Shown here piece after piece: positions 1 through 11,060 of a DNA stretch of 64,000 bases. The position numbers were made by a program, and so were the translations under genes. Source of the DNA: Corallococcus macrosporus DSM 14697 (GTDB lineage: Bacteria; Myxococcota; Myxococcia; Myxococcales; Myxococcaceae); NCBI RefSeq assembly GCF_002305895.1, contig NZ_CP022203.1, positions 3,450,501 through 3,514,500 of the forward strand, written 5' to 3'. How positions within the stretch are numbered: position 1 is the first letter of the stretch; every line of letters starts with the position of its first letter. The notes under the pieces were generated by a model. That model did not search any database. It was not told the DNA's origin and saw only the letters and a list, made by a program, of their open reading frames with translations.

Positions 1-1390
<1,390 letters not shown>

Positions 1391-1995
1391 GTCGCCACCC
1401 TCCGCGAGTTCACTGTGAGTTTCGATGCAAAATTTTGCAAAACGCTAACGTCGCGAGATCCCGATGGATCCGATGGATCAGCCCGGGGCAAGCCGGGGGT
1501 GACATCGGAGCGGATTCGCGACGACGAAGCAGGGGCGCGCCCGGCCCCTCGATTGTTTTTCGGAGATGCCCGCCAGCCCGCCGGACGAGGCCATGGATAG
1601 ACCCCTGTAGCAGCCCCGTCAAAGAATCTATCGGTACAACAAATGGTAGCCATCAAGTCTATGCCCACCACGGATTGTGTGTAGCCGCGAAGTGAGCCCC
1701 CGAGGCCTGCCTGCCTGCCCCGCTGCTGCGGCGTTGCGCGCGGAAGGGCGATCTAGAGGGCTCCGCCTGCCATGGCAACACATGCTTTACGGTGAATGAA
1801 TCCAGATGGCGAGCCATGTATCGTCACTTCGAGGCAAGCGAGCGTGATCACTGGGAGACGTTTGCTGTGAGTCTGTGCACGACTCGTGGGGGATCAACCG
1901 GGCCGAGCCACCAGGGGTGGCGGATCAGCCCAGGCGCCGGTCGGCTGGTGAACGAGGCCGTCGATTTCGGCCCGCCCGCGCGTTAGGAGGCGGAC
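1391..1995. other. Long intergenic region between nrdJ and the ferredoxin gene
   Basis: About 600 bases without a convincing gene. Besides the palindrome at 1426-1439 it holds a small hairpin, AGGGGC (1531-1536) pairing with GCCCCT (1544-1549) and followed by a T-rich run on the plus strand. This looks terminator-like, although no rightward gene precedes it. A short reading frame at 1792-1986 lacks a ribosome site and any recognisable motif. AGGAGG at about 1985-1990 serves the next gene. Confidence 0.4.
1426..1439. promoter_or_regulatory. AT-rich 14-bp palindrome upstream of nrdJ, possible operator
   Basis: TGCAAAATTTTGCA is a perfect palindrome, strikingly AT-rich for this genome, 36-49 bases before the nrdJ start codon, where a promoter or operator would lie. 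It does not look like the usual NrdR box, and no binding protein is identified. Confidence 0.4.
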
Positions 1996-2337
1996 ATGGC
2001 TCCTCCCTTCCAGCGCCACGTCTTCGTCTGCACCAATCGCCGTCCGGACGGCCACCCCAAGGGGTGCTGCGCCACCAAGGGCGCGGAGGAGGTCCGCGCC
2101 GCGTTCAAGGCGGAGCTGGACAAGCGCGGCATCAAGGGGAGCATGCGCGCCAACGCGGCGGGGTGCCTGGACACGTGCAGCTTCGGCGTCGCCGTCGTCG
2201 TCTACCCGGAGGGCACCTGGTATGGCGGCGTGAAGGTGGAGGACGTGAAGGACATCGTCGAGCAGCACCTGGTGGAGGGCCGCCCCGTGGAGCGGTTGCT
2301 GATGCCCTTCTCCCGCAAGGTCCTCGCCCAGGACTGA
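1996..2337 (+). CDS. Thioredoxin-like [2Fe-2S] ferredoxin
   Basis: A 113-residue soluble protein of the (2Fe-2S) ferredoxin family with a thioredoxin fold, likely a small electron carrier or cluster protein. Candidate cluster ligands are Cys12, Cys24 or Cys25, Cys57 and Cys61; the spacing C-x11-C and C-x3-C late in the protein fits the family. The sequence begins with the typical HVFVCTNRR block. The start is fixed by a perfect AGGAGG seven bases upstream. It stands alone between nrdJ and the chitinase gene, so its redox partner is not shown by context. Confidence 0.85.
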   Translation: MAPPFQRHVFVCTNRRPDGHPKGCCATKGAEEVRAAFKAELDKRGIKGSMRANAAGCLDTCSFGVAVVVYPEGTWYGGVKVEDVKDIVEQHLVEGRPVERLLMPFSRKVLAQD

Positions 2338-2492
2338 ATCGCGCTTCCCGGTATTAACCCGAAAAAATCGATGCCTGCCTCTGATGGCGTGAACCCGCAG
2401 TGGAGCTGCGCGGACGCGTCGTCGGGAAGCCTGGGGCGGCTGTGCTCCAGGGCACGGCCAGGCGTGTGTCCGACGCGGCGAGGAGCACACGC

Positions 2493-4292
<1,800 letters not shown>

Positions 4293-4385
4293 ACGCCCGG
4301 ACGTTGACTGAGATTGTGAGCGGGCCGTGAAGCCATACGCCGGGGGACTTCTGTTCCCCGGCGTCATGGCGTTAGGGTTTGCCGC

Positions 4386-5585
4386 ATGTCCTTCGCGGCC
4401 GCTGTCCTGCTGGTGGCGCTCTCCAGCTCTTCCGTGGCCGCCGAGCCGTGGACCGCCGTCGTCCGCGTGGCGTCCGACGAGGACCGCGCCTTGCTCGTGC
4501 GGTTGCGAGGGCAGAGCAGCGACCTGGCCGTGCGGCTCAACGTCTCTCCGGGCGCGCCCTTCGACGGGCACCCGGGGGGCGCGTGGCTCGCGGCGGAGCG
4601 GCTGGCGGAGCGGCACCAGGCCCGGGCCGTCCTCTGGTTCGCGCGCGAGGGCGGCGACGTCCGCGTGCAGGTGGCCGAGTTCGACAGCCGGCGCCTGTTC
4701 ACCCGGGCCGCGCGGTTGGGACAGTCCGTGGGCTCGCTGGAGTGGTCCACGGGGGCGGAGGCCCTGGCGCTCGCGGCGCGCTCCGCGTTGCGCGCCGTGG
4801 AGGTGGGTGCGCCGCTGGGGGACGTGGTGGCGGTCGCGCCGCCGCGTCCTCCGTCCGCCGATGCGAGGTTGAAGCCCGGCGGTGTCATGGGCGCGAGCCA
4901 TCCTCTCGACGATGTGGCGTCTGGCGATGGGGGCGCGACGACGCGGTCCGCGCACGCTGGAGGCGCCGCCCCCGTGGCGGAGGTTGTCATGGCTCCCGTG
5001 CGGGAAGGCATGGCCGCGGCTCGCGAGGGTTCGGGGGCACCTGATGGCTTGGAGCACCCTGGGCGCGGCGTGTGGCTCTCGGTGGGCGGGCATGCCGCGC
5101 TGGATGGCTACACGCGCACGGGCCATCAAGGGGTGGCGGTCGGCGTGGGATTCCAGCCGGGCCGGCTGCGGCTGCGCGCGCAAGTGCTGGCCAGCGTGCC
5201 AAGGCGGCTTCGCGATGCCCGGACGGAGCTGACGCTGGGGCAACACGCGGCGTCGGTGTGGGCGGGGCGTCCCTGGGCGGTGACCGAGCGCTGGGACGTG
5301 GAGGCCGGGCTGGGCGCGGGCGCGGTGCTCTTCACCCGACGGACGCAGGCCCTGGCGGCGGAGGTGGAGGCGGCGCCGCCGGGCTCCATGCTGGCCCTGC
5401 TCGTGGGGCCCGAACTGCGCGCCCGGTGGATGGGGGCGCGTGTCGGCCTGGAGGCGAGCCTCGCCGGTGAGGTCCTCCTGGGCCGCCCCGAGCTCCACTA
5501 CGCCATTGACGGAAACTTCGTGTCACGCGGTGCGGGTTGGGCCGTTCGTCCACGGCTGGGGTTGGCGATGGTGGTTTTTCTGTGA
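4386..5585 (+). CDS. Exported protein with predicted outer-membrane beta-barrel C-terminus
   Basis: A 399-residue protein with a short cleavable signal peptide (cleavage near VAA-EP, about residue 19). The first half looks soluble. The second half (about residues 215-399) has alternating hydrophobic/polar strands rich in Gly, Arg, Leu and Trp and ends in hydrophobic residues (VVFL), as in outer-membrane barrels. No enzyme motif is seen. Its stop codon overlaps a GTG start of the sigma-factor gene, and it heads a four-gene translationally coupled set. A role as surface sensor or output protein of that set is inference only. Confidence 0.6.
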   Translation: MSFAAAVLLVALSSSSVAAEPWTAVVRVASDEDRALLVRLRGQSSDLAVRLNVSPGAPFDGHPGGAWLAAERLAERHQARAVLWFAREGGDVRVQVAEFDSRRLFTRAARLGQSVGSLEWSTGAEALALAARSALRAVEVGAPLGDVVAVAPPRPPSADARLKPGGVMGASHPLDDVASGDGGATTRSAHAGGAAPVAEVVMAPVREGMAAAREGSGAPDGLEHPGRGVWLSVGGHAALDGYTRTGHQGVAVGVGFQPGRLRLRAQVLASVPRRLRDARTELTLGQHAASVWAGRPWAVTERWDVEAGLGAGAVLFTRRTQALAAEVEAAPPGSMLALLVGPELRARWMGARVGLEASLAGEVLLGRPELHYAIDGNFVSRGAGWAVRPRLGLAMVVFL

Positions 5586-6223
5586 GCGCGGATGACCCGA
5601 TTGGTCCGGCGCCTCCCTCCATGGCGGCAATGAGGAGCTCGGGCTCACACGCAGCGGACCCACGTCGTGCGGCGGAGGACCCTCGCATCCAGGCGGCCAT
5701 CCAGGGCGAGCGTGAGGCGACAGGGGCTTTGTTGATGGAACTGCTCCCCCGGGTTCGCAACCTCGTGCGCTACCTGGTGCGCGGGGATGGGGACGTGGAG
5801 GACATCGCGCAGGAGGCGCTCATCGCCCTGGTGCGGGGGTTGCCGTCATACCGCGCGGAAGGCCGCTTCCAGTCCTGGGCGGACCGGGTGGTGGCGCGGA
5901 CCACGTTCGCGTGGCTGAAGCGCTCCCGGGGCAGGGACGCGCGGCACGCGGATGCGCCCGTGGAGCTCGTCGCGGTTCCCTCCGAGGACGCGCTCCCGGA
6001 CGAGTATGTTCATCGCCGGCACATGGTGACCCTCCTGGACCGGCTTTCGAACGAGCAGCGGCATGCACTGGTGTTGCATCACGTGCTGGAGTTGAGCGTG
6101 CCGGAGATTTCGACGGAGCTGGGCATTCCCTTCGAGACGGTGCGCAGTCGGCTCCGCTTGGGTCGGACGGCGCTGCGCGCGCTGGCGACCGTGGAGGACG
6201 ACGGAGGGGAGGGGCTGGGATGA
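5582..6223 (+). CDS. ECF-type RNA polymerase sigma factor
   Basis: About 213 residues when started at the GTG that overlaps the previous stop (GTGA); an ATG at 5621 is an alternative, and neither has a strong ribosome site. Region sigma2 spans roughly residues 40-110, with the characteristic DVEDIAQEALIAL segment. Region sigma4 spans roughly 150-200 and carries a helix-turn-helix around VPEISTELGIPFETVRSRL. It directs RNA polymerase to a dedicated promoter set. The next gene starts inside its stop codon (ATGA) and encodes a membrane-anchored protein that probably restrains it. Confidence 0.88.
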   Translation: MSADDPIGPAPPSMAAMRSSGSHAADPRRAAEDPRIQAAIQGEREATGALLMELLPRVRNLVRYLVRGDGDVEDIAQEALIALVRGLPSYRAEGRFQSWADRVVARTTFAWLKRSRGRDARHADAPVELVAVPSEDALPDEYVHRRHMVTLLDRLSNEQRHALVLHHVLELSVPEISTELGIPFETVRSRLRLGRTALRALATVEDDGGEGLG

Positions 6224-7128
6224 GTGACTTCAGGGAAGAGGGGGATGGGGCCCTGAACGCGCTGGTCCTGCCGCTCGATGAGGCCGCGGGGCCGGCCCGG
6301 CGCATCTCCCGGGAGCGGTCCGCGCAGATGGTGCTGGCCGCGCTGGAGGCAGGCGCGCTGGTGGCGCAGCCCGCGCCCAGGCCGCGGGCGAAGCGGCCTC
6401 CCGTGTGGTTGATGACGGGCGCGCTCCTCGTCGCGGGGGCCGCCGCCGCGGCGGTGTGGAGCTTCACGCGTCCGGGGGCGGTACCGACGCCGCAGGTCGA
6501 GGACGCGTCGCTCACGGCGGCTCCGCGGCCGCGACCGGGCGACCCTGGAGCCAGGGGCTCCGAACCGTCGCCGAGGGGCGCGTTGTCCGCGCGCGACGCG
6601 GAGGGGGACTCAGGCGCGCACGGGGCCAGCGCAGCGGCTCGGGTGACAGAGGGTCCGCCGGGAGCGGAGGCGCTGCCTGCCGCGTCCAGCGCGGGAGCAC
6701 CCGGTCCAGCACGCTCACTCGCGCCAGCGGCCTCCGCGAAGCCGGGGGCTCAGGAGGACCTCCTGCTCAAGGCCAACGGGCTCCGCTCGGAAGGCCGGTG
6801 GAAGGAGGCCGAATCGCTCTACCTGCGCGTCATCCGCGCCGAGCCGTCATCGCTGGCGTCCTATGTCGCGCGTGTCGCCTCGGGCTCGCTGCGGCTGGAG
6901 CACCTGGGGGACGCGCCTGGGGCCCTGCGGCAGTTCAAGGCCGCCCTTCGCCTCCAGCCGCGCGGAGTGCTCGACCAGGAAGCGCAGCACGGTATCGCCG
7001 AAGCGCACCGTGTCCTCGGCGACCGGGACGCGGAGCGCGGCGCGCTGGAGGCCTTTCTCGCGGCACACCCGGATTCACCGCTCGTGCCGTCTGCTCGCGC
7101 GCGCGTTCGGGAGCTCACCGCGCCATGA
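6220..7128 (+). CDS. Single-pass membrane protein with TPR-like C-terminus, probable anti-sigma factor
   Basis: A 302-residue protein with a short N-terminal cytoplasmic part, including RISRERSAQMVLAALEAG, and one transmembrane helix at about residues 66-86. A long Ala/Pro/Gly-rich linker (about 90-180) follows, then TPR-like helices (about 185-300; e.g. AESLYLRVIRAEPSS). This layout, directly after and overlapping an ECF sigma gene, is what is expected of a membrane-bound regulator of that sigma factor. There is no zinc-binding anti-sigma motif, so the role rests on context. Its own stop overlaps the next start (ATGA). Confidence 0.65.
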   Translation: MSDFREEGDGALNALVLPLDEAAGPARRISRERSAQMVLAALEAGALVAQPAPRPRAKRPPVWLMTGALLVAGAAAAAVWSFTRPGAVPTPQVEDASLTAAPRPRPGDPGARGSEPSPRGALSARDAEGDSGAHGASAAARVTEGPPGAEALPAASSAGAPGPARSLAPAASAKPGAQEDLLLKANGLRSEGRWKEAESLYLRVIRAEPSSLASYVARVASGSLRLEHLGDAPGALRQFKAALRLQPRGVLDQEAQHGIAEAHRVLGDRDAERGALEAFLAAHPDSPLVPSARARVRELTAP

Positions 7129-8356
7129 ACAGGCGATGGGCGTTGGCGGCGATGGTCGCGGCCTTGGCGGCAGGCTGTACCCGAGGCGACCTGGTCGCCA
7201 TCGTCCAGTCGCCTGACGCGGGCAGCGTTGGCTCCTCGGTGGATGCCGGTGCCCCCGACGCTGGTGGCCCGCCCGATGACTGGGTGGCGTACTGCGCGGG
7301 GCGCGGGCCTCCCATCCTCGTGGGAGCTGCCGACACCGATTCGCAGGTGTGCAGCGGGCGCCTGGCGGAACGCACCTTCCGTCAGGCGCTGTGTACCTGC
7401 GAGGGGCTCGCCCTGGGCGCGTCCTTTGAGACGGACGCCTTTCACGGCACCACGGGGACGTACCCGCCCGGAGGCGTGGGGGGCGACGTCGGAGTGAATG
7501 GCGCGCTGTCGGCGAATGACGCGGTGTCGGTGGGGGCTCGCTGTGGGTTGGCGGCGCGGGGGGCGCACAGCTTGGACAGACGTTCCGCGTGGGCGAGGCG
7601 TTGCACTGTGGGGGGCCGCTCACTGGCGACCCTGTCACCGCCACGGTGGTGGGAGATGCCCGCGTGCGAGGTGACGTGTCGTTGCCCGCCTTCAGCGTTG
7701 GCGGCGTGCTCACCGTTCCAGAAGGCCATGCGCTGGGGCCGGTACAGGCCGCGGAAGTCCGTCGCGAGCCCGTGGAGCCGCTCACTCCGTGCGCGTGTGA
7801 CGCGGCGTCACAGGTGGACGTCTCAGGCCTCATCGCCCGGCATGTGCTCGACAATGACAACGCGGCCATCGGCCTGGCCGCGACGGCGCTGGAGGACATC
7901 GAAGGCGAACGCGCGCTGGAGCTGCCCTGTGGCCGTTTCCACCTGACGCGCATCACCGGGACGGGCCACGCCACGATCTCGATCCGCGCGCGCACGGCGC
8001 TCTTCGTGGAGGACATGGTCGACCTGGGCGATGGACTGACGGTGGAGGTCCAGGCGCCTGGCGAACTGGACCTGTTCCTGGGGGGCTCCGTCGCCGTGGC
8101 GGGACCGCTCAGGCTGGGCTCCACCGCCGCGCCTTCGCGCGTGCGCGTATACGTCGCGGGGACGAACGTGCTGGCCCTGTCCGCGGGCAGCACGCTCGCG
8201 GGCAATCTCTATGCGCCCCGTGCCGCCCTCAGCTTGAGCGGTGGCGCGGAGGTCTTCGGCTCCGTGTTCGTCCGTCACGTCGAGGCGTCCGGGCCGCTCC
8301 GCCTGCACTACGACGCGGACATCCGCGACGCGGGTGCGGAGTGTACGGATGGCTGA
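7125..8356 (+). pseudogene. Frameshifted lipoprotein gene, last member of the sigma-factor module
   Basis: Starts MNRRWALAAM with a lipobox LAAGC (Cys18), an Asp/Gly-rich linker and a Cys-containing domain. The frame then breaks near the run GGGGG at 7532-7536. Adding one G restores reading from ...NDAVSVG into GSLWVGGAGGAQLG and on to the stop at 8356. The second part is rich in short Gly/Val strands (VRGDVSLPAFSVGG, TLAGNLYAPRAALSLSG), like beta-helical surface proteins. The full product would be about 410 residues. Either a recent one-base loss or a sequencing error; the downstream frame has no independent signal or ribosome site. Confidence 0.75.
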
Positions 8357-8562
8357 GGCGCGCGGCATCCGGCTGCGTCGCCGCGCCATGCCGCCGTCGT
8401 TTGTTTGATGGCCCTGCGCCCCGGAATCCGGCGTCGTGCGCGCAGGGGCGGAGGCTCGATGCTCCTGTCCACCGCATTATCCGACCTGCGCCCCACGGGT
8501 GGCTGGTGATGGGCGTGCAGGTCCCCAGCTTTCCGCCGTTGTTCGCGAAGGGGAGGCTGCAC

Positions 8563-9846
8563 ATGAAGCGGGAAGTGAAGGCCGGCATCACCGGGCTGGT
8601 GTTCGGGTCCATGCTGGTCGGCTGCGGGGTGGCGCCGGAGCAGGACGGGCAGGGCGGAGTGGAGGACGCGACGACGGAGGCACAGGCACAGGCGAGCACC
8701 GAGCGCGTGCTCGAGGAAAGCGGCGGCTACGTCGAGCCCGACCCGCTGGCGCGCTACTGGCCAGCGGTTGCGTACGGCGGGGGCAAGTTCCTCGCGGTCT
8801 GGACCGACGTGCGGACCGGTGGCATCTACGGCACGCGGGTGAAGCCGGACGGCACGGTGCTCGATGGGGAGGGCATCCGCGTCAACATCGGGGACGAGGA
8901 GGGCGTCCGGCCCGGCATCGGTTTCAACGGGAAGTACTTCTTTGTCGTCTGGGAGAGTCGGGATGGTGTTGACGGCGTGCGCGTGAAGCCGGACGGCACC
9001 GTCGTGGGCCCGGTGTTCCGCGCCATCCAGACGGGGGAGTCGTTCGGTCCCGTGCGCGTCGCCTGCTCCCCGAAAATCTGCCTGGTGACGTACACCATCT
9101 CCGGTGACTTCTCGACCATCTACTTCACACGGGTGACGAAGGACGGCGTCGTCCTCAGGACGGCCGACCGGACGCTCAGCGCCTCCAACACCTTCGCGTA
9201 TGACGCGTCGCCGACCTGGAACAACAAGACGAAGGAGTTCCTGGTCGTCTGGTCCGACGAGCACGGCGAGGGCCCGGAGAACGCGGACATCTACGGCAAC
9301 AGGGTGAAGGAGGACGGCACCATCCTCGATGGCAACGGCTTTCCCATCTCGGACGCGGAAGGCACCCAGTCGACGCCGGACGTGGAGTGGACGGGCAAGA
9401 GCTACCAGGTCGTCTGGACCGATGACCGGAACGGGAACCCGGACATCTACGGCGCGCGCGTGAGCAAGACGGGCACGGTGAAGGACCCCGAAGGCATCCC
9501 CATCTCCACCGCCGCGGGCGCGCAGGCCGATCCGCGCATCGCGCACCACAACGACAAGTCCCTGGTCGTCTGGGACGACCAGCGCGACGGCCCGCACAGC
9601 ATCTGGGGCGCGCGGTGGGGCGAGGACGGGGACGTATGGGACCCCGCCGGCTTCCCCATCTCCACCGGGGACCAGCCACAGGAGTACGTGCCGGATGTCG
9701 CCTATGGGTCCAACAAGTTCTTCACCGTCTATGCGGGCCAGGAGACGTTCGAGCCCTTCGAACCGCACTTCATCCTGGGCACGCGGGTGACGCACCAGGC
9801 GGAGCTGAAGGACGTGCCCGCCATCCCGCTCACGCGCGAGCCCTGA
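8563..9846 (+). CDS. Lipoprotein with beta-propeller-like repeats
   Basis: A 427-residue predicted lipoprotein, lipobox MLVGC (Cys21). The start is chosen for AAGGGGAGG a few bases upstream and for the signal; the frame is open further upstream without one. From residue 60 on it is built of about seven repeats of roughly 50 residues, each with a core like VVWTDDRNGNPDIYGARV followed by DGTVLDGEGI. This suggests a propeller made of one blade per repeat. No catalytic residues are recognised. It lies just downstream of the frameshifted lipoprotein and just before the insertion sequence. Confidence 0.75.
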   Translation: MKREVKAGITGLVFGSMLVGCGVAPEQDGQGGVEDATTEAQAQASTERVLEESGGYVEPDPLARYWPAVAYGGGKFLAVWTDVRTGGIYGTRVKPDGTVLDGEGIRVNIGDEEGVRPGIGFNGKYFFVVWESRDGVDGVRVKPDGTVVGPVFRAIQTGESFGPVRVACSPKICLVTYTISGDFSTIYFTRVTKDGVVLRTADRTLSASNTFAYDASPTWNNKTKEFLVVWSDEHGEGPENADIYGNRVKEDGTILDGNGFPISDAEGTQSTPDVEWTGKSYQVVWTDDRNGNPDIYGARVSKTGTVKDPEGIPISTAAGAQADPRIAHHNDKSLVVWDDQRDGPHSIWGARWGEDGDVWDPAGFPISTGDQPQEYVPDVAYGSNKFFTVYAGQETFEPFEPHFILGTRVTHQAELKDVPAIPLTREP

Positions 9847-9949
9847 GGCGTTGAGGGCGCGCGCCTCGCCGCGGTGCGCGCCTCGGGGGCATGCGCCGGC
9901 GCATCCACGCCGGCCCTGCCCGTCACGCGGGTCCTGGCTGTTCAGCGGA

Positions 9950-9977
9950 CTAAACCGCCTCGACGAGTCCGCTAAAC
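9950..9977 (+). repeat. IS630 left terminal inverted repeat
   Basis: Begins CTAAACCGCCTCGACGA and is the reverse complement of the right end, except for two bases. The stop codon of the transposase (complement of 9972-9974) lies inside it. Confidence 0.9.
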
Positions 9978-10556
9978 ATCCAGCCCAGCGTGCTCGAAGA
10001 AGGAGCGAAGGACGTCGGGACGATGCTGTAGGGCCCGAAATTCCCTTCGCGCCAGGCGCATGAGGTCCGAAATGGCAGGGGGCGTTGCGTTGAGCAATGC
10101 CTCCTTCACCACGCCATTGCAGCCCTCCTCTGGGTTGAGGTCAGGAGCGTACGGGGGCAGCCACTCGACGAGGACGTCCTTCGAGTGGCGTTGCAGCCAG
10201 GCCCTGACCGCCTTGGAACGGTGCGCCTGAAGGCGGTCCCAGATGATGACGAGCGGACGTCCGAGGCGCCGATGGAAGTACCTCAATGCGGCGATGACTT
10301 CCTTGTCGTGGACAGCGCCGACGAAGTGGCGGGCGAACACCTTGGGGCGTTCACGCCCCCGCGGCGCCGTCAGGAGCACGACGCTGGAAATCTCTCGGCG
10401 CCTGCTCAGACGCTTGAGGACTCGGACTTGTCCCACCGGCGCCCAGGTGGTGCCCAGGCGGGCCCGAAACGTGTGACCCGTCTCATCCAAGAAGGCAATT
10501 GTCCTCCCGCTTCTTCGAGCCCCCTTTTTATTCGAGGCCAATCTCTTCGCACCCAA
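9972..10556 (-). CDS. IS630 transposase, DDE catalytic part (second frame)
   Basis: About 194 residues in the -1 frame relative to the upstream transposase frame. It contains the DDE catalytic core: Asp in IAFLDETG, Asp in VIIWDRLQAH, and Glu in PYAPDLNPEE. The convincing homology begins near KKGARRSGRTIAFLDETG, so it is probably made as a fusion with the first frame by frameshifting at the A5-G5 run around 10522-10531. The start at 10556 (TTG) is only the limit of the open frame. Cuts and joins DNA at TA sites. Confidence 0.85.
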   Translation of the reverse strand: MGAKRLASNKKGARRSGRTIAFLDETGHTFRARLGTTWAPVGQVRVLKRLSRRREISSVVLLTAPRGRERPKVFARHFVGAVHDKEVIAALRYFHRRLGRPLVIIWDRLQAHRSKAVRAWLQRHSKDVLVEWLPPYAPDLNPEEGCNGVVKEALLNATPPAISDLMRLARREFRALQHRPDVLRSFFEHAGLDV

Positions 10557-11014
10557 GCTTCGATGAGCGCATCATCCCGCTCGCTGGCCTGGGAACGAGG
10601 GCGGTGCGCGGAGAACCCGAGCCGATGCAGCGGCCTCGTCAGGGAGCGTGGGTGGTACCGCACGCCCCAGCGGTGCTCGATGAGATGTGCGATGCGTGGA
10701 AGGGTCCACCGCTCCGTGGGAAAGCCGGCCCTGACAGCGCCGGCATTGAGCGCTCGGGCCACTTGCTTCCACTGCGAGGGGCTCAGCTGCGAGGGACGCC
10801 CCTGATGCGGCTTGCGCCGCAGCTTCCTGACACCGCCCTGTGCGAGGGCTTTGCACCATTGAGACACCGCCCCCCGGGTGACACCGCACTCGTCCGCTAC
10901 GTCGACTGGGCGCCAGCCCGATTTCAGCAGTGAAGCGGCGAACAATCGCCGCTCCTCCATCTGCTCGGGCGTCAGCCTGAATGGCTGCTGCCCCATCACC
11001 ACCACCCCCTTCAT
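10406..11014 (-). CDS. IS630 transposase, DNA-binding part (first frame)
   Basis: A 202-residue frame whose first ~160 residues form helix-turn-helix and winged-helix domains that recognise the terminal repeats (VADECGVTRGAVSQWCKAL, then WTLPRIAHLIEHRWGVRY). After RDWPRIKRG the sequence stops resembling a transposase and the homology continues in the -1 frame at ATAAAAAGGGGG. A joined product of about 340-350 residues is the normal IS630 size. A second ATG at 10996 with AAGGGGG upstream is an alternative start. Confidence 0.82.
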   Translation of the reverse strand: MKGVVVMGQQPFRLTPEQMEERRLFAASLLKSGWRPVDVADECGVTRGAVSQWCKALAQGGVRKLRRKPHQGRPSQLSPSQWKQVARALNAGAVRAGFPTERWTLPRIAHLIEHRWGVRYHPRSLTRPLHRLGFSAHRPRSQASERDDALIEAWVRRDWPRIKRGLEEAGGQLPSWMRRVTRFGPAWAPPGRRWDKSESSSV

Positions 11015-11032
11015 TGGAACAACCGTTCCGGG

Positions 11033-11060
11033 GTTTAGGGGATTCGTCGAGGCGGTTTAG
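11033..11060 (-). repeat. IS630 right terminal inverted repeat
   Basis: On the minus strand it begins CTAAACCGCCTCGACGA and matches the left end at 26 of 28 positions. Its outermost TA contributes to the stop codon of the adjacent ATP-grasp-like gene. Confidence 0.9.

Larger units (their letters stand above)
9951..11059. mobile_element. IS630-family insertion sequence with TA target duplication
   Basis: A 1.1-kb element bounded by near-perfect 28-base terminal inverted repeats (9950-9977 and 11033-11060; two mismatches) and flanked by TA on both sides, the target duplication expected for IS630. It carries a leftward transposase split over two overlapping frames. The right-hand TA forms part of the stop codon of the neighbouring gene at 11057-12529. 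Both ends and the DDE residues are intact, so it may still be mobile. Confidence 0.9.

Noticed and set aside
1391-1700. Possible cobalamin riboswitch upstream of nrdJ
   Set aside because: No B12-box (GCCACTG-like) core or supporting stems could be found on the minus strand.
1792-1986. Short rightward reading frame before the ferredoxin gene
   Set aside because: No ribosome site, no recognisable motif and ordinary intergenic composition; the AGGAGG nearby belongs to the ferredoxin gene.
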